A DNA stretch of 22,002 bases from a virus. The DNA lies in the IMG/VR virus record IMGVR_UViG_3300042485_003947, positions 1 to 22,002 of that record, one strand, 5' to 3'. The translations under genes were made by a program, and so were the position numbers. The notes below the pieces were generated by a model. The model was not told where the DNA came from, did no database searches, and saw nothing but the letters and a program-made list of their open reading frames with translations. Each line of letters begins with the position of its first letter. The first letter of the stretch is position 1. This document shows, one piece after another, positions 1 to 6,447 of this stretch.

Positions 1-702
1 CACATTTTCATCAATGGAACGGTTTCATCTGCAACATTTAATGGCATATATACAGTTGCCTCAGTTGTCGATGAATACACTTTTACTACATCAAATAATA
101 ATACAGAAACTCTACCGGTGCTCAACTTGCAAGATGCCAGGTCTCTTGCTTGTTATCCATGTTATGTAAAGGTTACATCAACTAATCTTTCTATTGAAAA
201 AATATCTAGAACACAAAATAATAACAATACAGAATCAATTTGGCTAAGAAGAGCTTACGAGTATATTAAAGCAAAAAGAGCTAGTATTGGTATTAGAGAT
301 ATCTTTCTAGGTAAAGAAATATACTTAGAGTCTGCAGAAATTATATCTAAACCCTTCTATGTTGATAAAGACATTGACTTATTAAGCGTAGAAGTAGCAG
401 AATACGTTCCTCAGTCAAACGATTCTGCTACGTCAATAGATTACTATATAAGTGTTGACGACGGAATAAAATGGATTCAAGTCTCGCCAATGAAAAAAAG
501 TTTTGTTGGCATACCAGAAATATTAGCCTTTAACCAAAATTTAAATAATACGAATATGCTTCCGCAGATAGCATATTATAATAGTCCAGAAATTCCAAGT
601 CCAATAAAATCAATAAGATTTAGAGCAATAATGAAAAAAACAAAGACTGGAAATTCTACTCCAGTTTTAGGATCCTATAAAATAGGAATAAGGTTTAAGT
701 AA
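1..702 (+). CDS. Tail/baseplate-type structural protein, C-terminal part (5' end outside window)
   Basis: The reading frame is open from base 1 to the TAA at 700-702, so this is the last 233 codons of a longer gene; an internal GTG at 118 is not the start. I do not recognise a named family. The visible part is rich in Ser/Asn/Thr and short beta-strand patterns, as in phage tail, baseplate or fibre proteins. Visible residues 147-163 read YYIS..DG..W..VSP, and the last residues read TPVLGSYKIGIRFK. Both signatures recur in the next gene, and the second recurs loosely at 3372-4637, so these look like paralogous virion parts. The next gene starts 1 nt after this stop, which indicates co-translation. 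Role in the virion is inferred from composition and neighbours. Confidence 0.75.
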   Translation, partial: HIFINGTVSSATFNGIYTVASVVDEYTFTTSNNNTETLPVLNLQDARSLACYPCYVKVTSTNLSIEKISRTQNNNNTESIWLRRAYEYIKAKRASIGIRDIFLGKEIYLESAEIISKPFYVDKDIDLLSVEVAEYVPQSNDSATSIDYYISVDDGIKWIQVSPMKKSFVGIPEILAFNQNLNNTNMLPQIAYYNSPEIPSPIKSIRFRAIMKKTKTGNSTPVLGSYKIGIRFK

Positions 703-703
703 A

Positions 704-2926
704 ATGAGCATAGACAATATACAAAAAGCAAGGTTTTTAAATACAATATTTAAAATGTATTATGCACTTGGGCAAGAGCCAAGTTATAATGACATATCAA
801 TTTTGTATGGTCAATACTTTGATAGAAACAGAATTGGACAACCAGTAAGCCTTAATTACGATGACATCAATGCTTCTAATGTTATTGACTATGATAAAAT
901 CAACAGGATTATGACAACTACATTATTTAATGTTGATGTATTGTACGACTCATTCCACGAAGAAGTCGAAGCACTATATCAGACTGTTTCTTCTTATAAA
1001 TTTAGAATTGACCATTTAAGATCAAAAAGAGCAGAGGTGGAAAAAAAAGTAGACGATTACCTTTTTTCACTAAAGAATACAGATGGATTTTATTACAGCA
1101 CCAGTAACGCTTTTAATGATACGGAAACAACAGATTTAAATTTTACATCTGCGTTAGTAGATACAGAAGTTAGAAAAGTAACAATACCAAAATTAAGCTC
1201 AAGCTTGTTTAACTTTATTGGAAACATTTTTAACACGACAAGCAGTTCAAAAGTAGAGATATTTTTTAATGGCGAAAGAAAAGAGGGGAAAGACGGAATT
1301 GATTTTAGTAAAGTATTTGACGGATTAAATAATTCTAGATGGTCATACACATCGTCAGATATGACAAGCGGATATAAGTCTAGCTCAGTTGGTTCATGTG
1401 TACTAAAAATAACAGTACCTATAGTTGATCCTGATCAAAATGGGATATCTACGGTAGAAGGAAGATTAATATCAAATAAACAGGTTGACACATCAATCCT
1501 TTTGGTTGATGGACAAGATAGAGCGAATTCTGTTTTTGCTAGCAAGTCTGGATCTTCTGATTACGATGTTTTTTCTTTTCACTTTGATCCAAAAGTTTGT
1601 TCTTCTGTAGAAATATATTTAACTAAAATTGAACCAGATTATATAAATAGTGACATAGATCAATCACTAAAGTATACTTACGATTTTACAATAGATGAGT
1701 TAGTAATTGCGTCTCCTTATTATGATTCCTCGGCCATATATGTAAGCAACCCAGTTTCTATACCTTCAGAGCAAAACAGTTCCATAATGATAGATGCAGT
1801 CTCCATAGAAACTGATAGCAATATACCATCAGGATGCAATATAAACTATTATATAGCAGAGGATGTATCCAATGCAGATCAGCTGAACGATTTTAATTGG
1901 CTCCCCATATCTCCAACTAACGCTAGTGGTCCATTGAATGAAAAAATTGTTAAATTTAATGGAGCCACATTAAGATCTAAAAATGTAATTGAACCAATAC
2001 AAAATTCTATATTGCCTACTGATGCAGAGTTAGTTAGAATTCCTAGGACTACAGAGAATAGGAATCCAATAGAATCATATTTCTATCAAAATGATTATAA
2101 TAATATAGGATTTAACCTTTATAGGTTTGCTAAGATGCCAACAGGAATCGATCCAATCACCCCATACATTTTAGAAAATGTTAATAGTAATCAGATAAAA
2201 ATGAGTATAGTCTCAGGCACATCTTTAAATCAATCTGGTTGGCAAGAAGTATTATCTGGATACAGGAATGATATAGTTCCAACTTTTTCAAATAGATCAG
2301 TTCCAAATAGCCAAGAGTTTTTTTCTACTGGATCAAGTGAAATAAATTATGGCAGCATGCACCTTGCCACTAACGTTTATACTCAGGCAGCAAGTTCTAT
2401 TACTAAGAACTTCTTAAAATCTATTGATGCACAGTACTGGGACATTGAGATTTACCTTAATGGATCTTTATTGTCAAGAATAGAGCCAGGTACACTATCT
2501 AAGTCAATAACATGGAATTTCCGTTCAGGACAAAATAGTTTGGTTTTTATAATTAATAAATCTACAAATGGTTCAAATGGAACAGAAACTTCATTTGTTG
2601 GTTCATTCAGTCTTTTTGATGGACTGTCTATTTTAAATATACCAGGTATAAAAGTTTATCAAGATTATTTATTTTATGTAAAGATAGAAGATTTAAGAAA
2701 TTTATATTCTAATACAGATAATGTTTTCTCAATAATTAATTATGAAAATAATAAAGAAATAGTATACAGAAGAGAAAAAGAAATAGGTGTTGGAAGTATT
2801 GTTGAATATTATGAGAATTTAAATAATGGAATTACAAAACTAAGATTAAGAGCGGACTTAATGCGAGGACAGAACGCATACTCGGCACCATCTTTAAACT
2901 CCTACAGGATTAAGTTTAAACACTAG
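704..2926 (+). CDS. Large beta-rich tail/baseplate/fibre-type structural protein
   Basis: A 740-residue protein ending at TAG. Residues 1-130 are helical and charged, with a likely coiled coil around 80-125. The rest is Ser/Asn/Thr/Tyr-rich beta-strand sequence typical of tail or baseplate proteins that bind fibres or receptors. Around residues 379-405 it carries NINYYIAED, then NWLPISP, which matches the YYIS..DG..W..VSP segment of the preceding gene. Its last residues (APSLNSYRIKFKH) match that gene's C-terminus. It has no enzyme motif or signal peptide that I can see. It starts 1 nt after the upstream stop and lies 7 nt before the next gene, so it belongs to a structural operon. The precise virion role cannot be read from sequence. 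Confidence 0.8.
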   Translation: MSIDNIQKARFLNTIFKMYYALGQEPSYNDISILYGQYFDRNRIGQPVSLNYDDINASNVIDYDKINRIMTTTLFNVDVLYDSFHEEVEALYQTVSSYKFRIDHLRSKRAEVEKKVDDYLFSLKNTDGFYYSTSNAFNDTETTDLNFTSALVDTEVRKVTIPKLSSSLFNFIGNIFNTTSSSKVEIFFNGERKEGKDGIDFSKVFDGLNNSRWSYTSSDMTSGYKSSSVGSCVLKITVPIVDPDQNGISTVEGRLISNKQVDTSILLVDGQDRANSVFASKSGSSDYDVFSFHFDPKVCSSVEIYLTKIEPDYINSDIDQSLKYTYDFTIDELVIASPYYDSSAIYVSNPVSIPSEQNSSIMIDAVSIETDSNIPSGCNINYYIAEDVSNADQLNDFNWLPISPTNASGPLNEKIVKFNGATLRSKNVIEPIQNSILPTDAELVRIPRTTENRNPIESYFYQNDYNNIGFNLYRFAKMPTGIDPITPYILENVNSNQIKMSIVSGTSLNQSGWQEVLSGYRNDIVPTFSNRSVPNSQEFFSTGSSEINYGSMHLATNVYTQAASSITKNFLKSIDAQYWDIEIYLNGSLLSRIEPGTLSKSITWNFRSGQNSLVFIINKSTNGSNGTETSFVGSFSLFDGLSILNIPGIKVYQDYLFYVKIEDLRNLYSNTDNVFSIINYENNKEIVYRREKEIGVGSIVEYYENLNNGITKLRLRADLMRGQNAYSAPSLNSYRIKFKH

Positions 2927-2933
2927 GTAAATT

Positions 2934-3365
2934 ATGACAAAAAGTTATTCAAAATTAAATAGAAAAAATATGGTACTAGAGCCAAACTTATCTAGGCAAA
3001 GACTATCATTCAAGGGTCCTATCCCGTCAAAAGTTTTAAACTTGTACTATGATCAATTTGTAGTTGATTGCTCAAGACTTTCTGTAATGGCAGATGAAGT
3101 AGACGCTGAAGCCAATCAACTGTCCATAGACTATGCAAATGATTTCAGTTTAGCTACTCCAGACTACTATATAGATGCCGACCTATCTTCCAAGGTTTAC
3201 AATACTTACAGCTACTATGATCACAATCAGGATGAACAGACTGTTAATACAGAGTCATTTTTAGAAAATTTAGAATTTAAAAAATATGGAATTAATTCAT
3301 CAATAATAAATTTATTAAATAATAAGATAAATATGTTAGAAGATTTAATTGGAAAAAAGGAATAA
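2934..3365 (+). CDS. Small unknown protein of the structural module
   Basis: A 143-residue protein that I do not recognise. The N-terminus is basic (KSYSKLNRKN), the middle is acidic and Tyr-rich (DYYIDADLSSKVYNTYSYYD), and residues 110-143 are an amphipathic helix that could oligomerise. There is no signal peptide or transmembrane segment. It sits between two beta-rich virion-type proteins, with 7 nt before and 6 nt after it. The context suggests a minor tail or baseplate component, or an assembly chaperone; this is inference from position only. Confidence 0.7.
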   Translation: MTKSYSKLNRKNMVLEPNLSRQRLSFKGPIPSKVLNLYYDQFVVDCSRLSVMADEVDAEANQLSIDYANDFSLATPDYYIDADLSSKVYNTYSYYDHNQDEQTVNTESFLENLEFKKYGINSSIINLLNNKINMLEDLIGKKE

Positions 3366-3371
3366 TTTAAA

Positions 3372-4637
3372 GTGTCAGAATTTATATATACAGAAAAAAA
3401 ATCTCAACAACTCCATGGTCCAATCTCTAGCACAGATTTTAATACAAGGGTTGAACAAAATTATTCAGACTTATTATATCTATATAACAAGTATGGCGTT
3501 TTAGATAAGAAGATAGCAGAGATAATAGAGAGGGTTGTAAAAGAAAACTTATTTTTAACGTCTGCTCTGAACGACCTGGTAGATAGAGTTAGGGCCATGG
3601 AGAGCCTAAGTACTAATCAAATATCTCTCTATTCAAAATCTCAAATAGATCTAATACCATTTGTTGGTACAGAATATTCTATAAGTTCAGATCAGCTGCT
3701 TGATTACAATGAGTATTACAATCAAGCTACATTACCTAGAATTACTGGATCTTCTTTCTCAAAGATAAAATTTATTAGCTCTACAAAAGGACAGGTTATA
3801 CCAGATTTTCTTCAGACTAGAATCGATAATAATCTTTCTGGTGGAGATTCTACCGGAGCTGTCATAGACACAACTCCCGTCCAGTATGCTTTCTTGGACC
3901 AACCAGATAAAATATGGAGAAGAAACGTAATACTAAATGAGGCAAACCCACTGGGTGTAAGCTTATATCTTTACATTAAGATCCCCTCCGGTTCAATGGG
4001 TTCGTCATTAACCAACTGCATATCGCTAGTTCCCTATCCAGCTAGTGGAGTTAATGTAGTCAAGGTGGAATACACCACTACATCTAATCCATCACTGTCT
4101 GATAAAGATTCTTATCTGCCAGTCAACCCAGGATATTATGACGATCAGTATGATGCAATAGGTAAGGTAGCCCCTGGTGGATGGTCTACTGTAGGCTCTG
4201 ACACTATCCATAATTCTGGTCCACTTAATTTTTATTTTGCAGAAAAGAGTGTAACTGCCGTTAGGATACTACTTAGACAAAAGAGCTACGTGATAGAGAA
4301 TAATAAGTATGTCTACACCTATGGTCTATCCAATATGGATGTTAGATATGATAAATTTATGCCTACCGGTAAAACTTTTATTAAATTTACTGCACCTGAA
4401 GGCAAAACTATCAATGAGATTCTAAATGTATCACCTAAGATATATAACGTTTCACAGTCTCAAGTTTCTCAGATCTCTTCTTATAGGGTTTTCTACCCAA
4501 ATGGAGAAACATATAGCCCCAATTCTAATACCGGGACCTCAAGCCATGTCTATATAGAGCTGACCATGTCCATGGCAGACAATAAAATACCTCCAGTTCT
4601 ATCAGACCTTATTATTCAGGCAGATTATAATCTTTAA
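3372..4637 (+). CDS. Tail/fibre-type structural protein with N-terminal coiled coil
   Basis: A 421-residue protein starting at GTG (3372), the first start codon after the upstream stop. Residues 20-85 form a heptad-like helix, a plausible trimeric coiled-coil stalk. The remainder is beta-rich with many Ser/Asn/Gly/Tyr residues. The C-terminus (around residues 390-421) has an IELTM strand followed by PPVLSDLIIQADYNL, resembling the ends of the two larger upstream structural proteins. It is probably a fibre-like or baseplate wedge protein. It is the last gene before a promoter-bearing gap at 4638-4700. The family is not recognised, and exact function is unknown. Confidence 0.78.
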   Translation: MSEFIYTEKKSQQLHGPISSTDFNTRVEQNYSDLLYLYNKYGVLDKKIAEIIERVVKENLFLTSALNDLVDRVRAMESLSTNQISLYSKSQIDLIPFVGTEYSISSDQLLDYNEYYNQATLPRITGSSFSKIKFISSTKGQVIPDFLQTRIDNNLSGGDSTGAVIDTTPVQYAFLDQPDKIWRRNVILNEANPLGVSLYLYIKIPSGSMGSSLTNCISLVPYPASGVNVVKVEYTTTSNPSLSDKDSYLPVNPGYYDDQYDAIGKVAPGGWSTVGSDTIHNSGPLNFYFAEKSVTAVRILLRQKSYVIENNKYVYTYGLSNMDVRYDKFMPTGKTFIKFTAPEGKTINEILNVSPKIYNVSQSQVSQISSYRVFYPNGETYSPNSNTGTSSHVYIELTMSMADNKIPPVLSDLIIQADYNL

Positions 4638-4640
4638 TTG

Positions 4641-4669
4641 TTGCAAAAAAGGCTTAATCTTTTTACTAT
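4641..4669 (+). promoter_or_regulatory. Sigma70-like promoter before the repeat protein
   Basis: TTGCAA (4641-4646) and TACTAT (4664-4669) are separated by 17 nt, the optimal spacing for a housekeeping-sigma promoter. The gap of 63 nt is unusually long for this compact region, and the following gene has the cleanest Shine-Dalgarno in this part of the window (AAGGAG at 4689-4694, 6 nt before ATG). Together these suggest a separately and strongly expressed transcript. Predicted from sequence only. Confidence 0.5.
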
Positions 4670-4700
4670 AACGCTGTAAGGTTTCTATAAGGAGAGCAAA

Positions 4701-5336
4701 ATGGCAACTGCGTACGTAGGTCCAAGACCTATTTTAAGGGGTGTGAACTCCAGCGATATGGTTAATCCATATACAACAATGACCGGTAGAGTCAAAGGTA
4801 CTGGAACGTACTCTTACTACCCGCTTTATAACACTAGTCATCTTTTGACTGGTGCACCAGACAATCATCGTGCACCTGGCACTGGTTACTTCCCAGGTGA
4901 CGTATTTATGTCACAAATCTTTACGGGTAGCGTATCTTACATTCACCCACTTTCTGGAACATTCCCTGACGGTACCGCAACTTATGATGGCGCTAGATTC
5001 CGTCCAAGTGAATTTAAAGGGCTTAGCGGATCTGCTGTTTTCGAAACCACATTTGGTCACGCAGAAAGAGAAAACGAATACAAGCTTCGTCAGTATTCTT
5101 TCAAAGGTTTAGCATCAGCTAAAGCTATGGACAACGTTGGGCATGCCGTTAGAACCGATGCACAAGGTGCACCTAATACCTTTGGAGTCTTTAGGCCTGA
5201 AGAAGAACATGGTGTAGCGAGTGCTAGAGTCTTCAATGCTACGTTTGGACAAGCAATTCCAACCGGCTATAATAATGAGTATGGTAAAAACAAAGTTCAA
5301 GAGTGGCGAGGCGTTGCCTCTTCAAAAGCTCTCTGA
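4701..5336 (+). CDS. Repeat-containing, probably abundant virion-associated protein
   Basis: A 211-residue Gly/Ala/Tyr-rich protein that I do not recognise. Residues 1-100 are Gly/Pro/Tyr-rich with no clear domain. Residues 101-211 hold an internal duplication of about 65 residues: RPSEFKGLSGSAVFETTFGHA at 101-121 matches RPEEEHGVASARVFNATFGQA at 165-185, and EYKLRQYSFKGLASAKAM (126-143) matches a segment at 193-211 ending RGVASSKAL. The short core G[LV]xSxxx[FML] thus occurs four times. Its own promoter, a consensus RBS and position at the end of the structural genes fit a highly expressed structural or decoration protein. It has no Cys. The call as virion protein is inference. Confidence 0.72.
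   Translation: MATAYVGPRPILRGVNSSDMVNPYTTMTGRVKGTGTYSYYPLYNTSHLLTGAPDNHRAPGTGYFPGDVFMSQIFTGSVSYIHPLSGTFPDGTATYDGARFRPSEFKGLSGSAVFETTFGHAERENEYKLRQYSFKGLASAKAMDNVGHAVRTDAQGAPNTFGVFRPEEEHGVASARVFNATFGQAIPTGYNNEYGKNKVQEWRGVASSKAL
5001..5333 (+). repeat. Twofold protein-level tandem duplication within the 4701-5336 gene
   Basis: Two copies of a roughly 65-residue unit, each with two GLxSA-type sub-motifs (residues 105-114, 134-143, 170-178, 203-211). The similarity is visible in protein but diverged in DNA, so the duplication is old and kept under selection. Confidence 0.7.
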
Positions 5337-5595
5337 TTACTATTCGTCTCCAATAGTATTGGATAAAGACGATAGAGTATCTGGCTTGTATGCTTGGCTA
5401 GCTCTCCTGGCAGCAGTTGCAGCCTACGATGCTTATGCCATAAAGACTAAAAAAGCAGAAACATTAACAAGATTTTTTTGGAGATCAACCGAACACCCAA
5501 CAAAAAGTTTGGTTCCAATATCTATTTGGCTTCTAGTAACTGGTCATCTGTTGTTAGAAAAAAATATTAGAAAGAATAAATTTAACCACCCATAG
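5281..5595 (+). CDS. Small two-helix membrane protein, actinophage-like
   Basis: The frame overlaps the end of the repeat protein by about 56 nt if it starts at ATG 5281 (104 residues). A TTG at 5314 next to GGCGAGG is an alternative start that would cut the overlap to 23 nt. Two hydrophobic stretches, GLYAWLALLAAVAAYDAYAI and SLVPISIWLLVTGHLLLE, flank a charged segment (KKAETLTRFFWRSTEHPTK). The order of a hydrophobic segment with AAYD, then a charged linker, HP, and a second helix with a GHL element resembles small membrane proteins I recall from actinobacteriophages near lysis or structural genes. Possible roles include holin-like or membrane-anchoring functions; neither is shown. It is the last gene before a strong terminator. 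Confidence 0.65.
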   Translation: MVKTKFKSGEALPLQKLSDYYSSPIVLDKDDRVSGLYAWLALLAAVAAYDAYAIKTKKAETLTRFFWRSTEHPTKSLVPISIWLLVTGHLLLEKNIRKNKFNHP

Positions 5596-5608
5596 CACGC
5601 TAGTGCTA
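5593..5608 (+). repeat. Short inverted repeat overlapping the stop codon
   Basis: TAGCAC and GTGCTA form a perfect 6-bp stem with a 4-nt loop, beginning at the TAG stop of the membrane-protein gene. It is too short for a terminator on its own and may be an RNA 3'-end structure. Confidence 0.35.
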
Positions 5609-5621
5609 GCAAGCATAAACT

Positions 5622-5638
5622 TGTGATATACTATCACA
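5622..5638. promoter_or_regulatory. Palindrome TGTGATA-TAC-TATCACA containing an extended -10
   Basis: A perfect 7-bp inverted repeat with a 3-nt spacer. Inside it, TGATATACT (5624-5632) fits an extended -10 element (TGn + TATACT). No good -35 is visible near 5604-5609. The arrangement looks like an operator laid over a promoter, but a hairpin role in RNA is equally possible. The intrinsic terminator begins only about 12 nt downstream. Confidence 0.4.
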
Positions 5639-5649
5639 GGCGATCTTAC

Positions 5650-5691
5650 TGAATTCCCGCCCTATAAATTTGGGGCGGGAATTCAATTTTT
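5650..5691 (+). terminator. Strong rho-independent terminator after the structural module
   Basis: A perfect 13-bp stem (5650-5662 with 5673-5685, core GAATTCCCGCCC / GGGCGGGAATTC) with a 10-nt loop is followed by A and five T. It has the highest GC density of this part of the window. It ends the structural transcript and separates it from the metabolic genes. Confidence 0.9.
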
Positions 5692-5736
5692 ATAACCAAG
5701 TTTTATATCTTTAGATGAAGGTAAAGAGGATTAACC

Positions 5737-6432
5737 ATGTCTATACAGTCCATAGAAGCGTTGGCCACAAATGGTGCGCTATCTTTTGACGTAGCAGAAA
5801 AATACCTAACCATATATCTAGGTGAAGCAGATTGGAAAGAAAAAATAGGACAACTGTGGACAGTGCAGAAAAGAAGATTAGGCGACGAGCAAAAAGCAAA
5901 AGATTTCATTAAGAAATCCGTAGCGTGTGCGTGTCTATCCCCCATAATAAATAAGTCAGCAATACCAGACGAAAAGCATGTATTGCTATTTTGGGTTGGT
6001 GGTTGGCCTCAGTTTAATGAGAGAGATTGGTTTGATCTATTTAAATCGATAGCTAAAAAAGATTTAGAGATAGAAAAGAATAGAAAAATTGTATTACAGT
6101 CTGGAATCTTTAATCAGATAGACGTTTCCCCGCTGACAAGACAGGCTTTTAATTGGATTTATGAGAGAACAGATAAAGAATCATTCTCAACAGAAGAAAA
6201 AAAGCAAGAAGCTTTAGAAAAAGTTAAAAACTTAGTTAAAATATATGGAGGAGCTATAATTTGTAACGTTTTTACTAGTTATCCAATGAACATAGAAAAA
6301 GTTTTGAACTGGAGAAGCGGATATTTCATAGAAAAAGAAATATATAAAGTATACTCTTTAGAACAAATATTAAAAATAAAAAAAGCAGAATTAAACAAAA
6401 CTAACCCAAAGTATATTACAAGTATTAAGTGA
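5737..6432 (+). CDS. Unknown 231-residue protein, first gene after the terminator
   Basis: The start ATG follows AGAGG with good spacing. I do not recognise the family. The protein is mostly helical and Lys/Glu-rich, with a hydrophobic Trp-containing strand (HVLLFWVGGWPQF, about residues 81-93) and two Cys near residues 63-65 (ACACLSP). There is no signal peptide; the aromatic segment looks like a folded core and not a membrane helix. As the first gene of the metabolic block, 15 nt before nrdJ, it may be regulatory or accessory. No function can be given. Confidence 0.7.
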   Translation: MSIQSIEALATNGALSFDVAEKYLTIYLGEADWKEKIGQLWTVQKRRLGDEQKAKDFIKKSVACACLSPIINKSAIPDEKHVLLFWVGGWPQFNERDWFDLFKSIAKKDLEIEKNRKIVLQSGIFNQIDVSPLTRQAFNWIYERTDKESFSTEEKKQEALEKVKNLVKIYGGAIICNVFTSYPMNIEKVLNWRSGYFIEKEIYKVYSLEQILKIKKAELNKTNPKYITSIK

Positions 6433-6447
6433 CAGGAGAAGTCTACA

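Noticed and set aside
118-702. GTG at 118 as the start of the first gene
   Set aside because: The same frame is open upstream to base 1, so the gene runs off the window.
1093-1350. 85-residue antisense frame
   Set aside because: It is inside a large structural gene and has no RBS or family signature.
4852-5112. 86-residue + strand frame
   Set aside because: Alternative frame of the repeat protein, whose internal duplication shows which frame is translated.
5622-5638. CRP-like binding site
   Set aside because: TGTGA and TCACA are present but separated by 7 nt and not 6, and there is no evidence for a CRP-regulated host.
5596-5736. tRNA gene in the largest intergenic stretch
   Set aside because: No cloverleaf could be drawn; the stretch is explained by short hairpins and a terminator.
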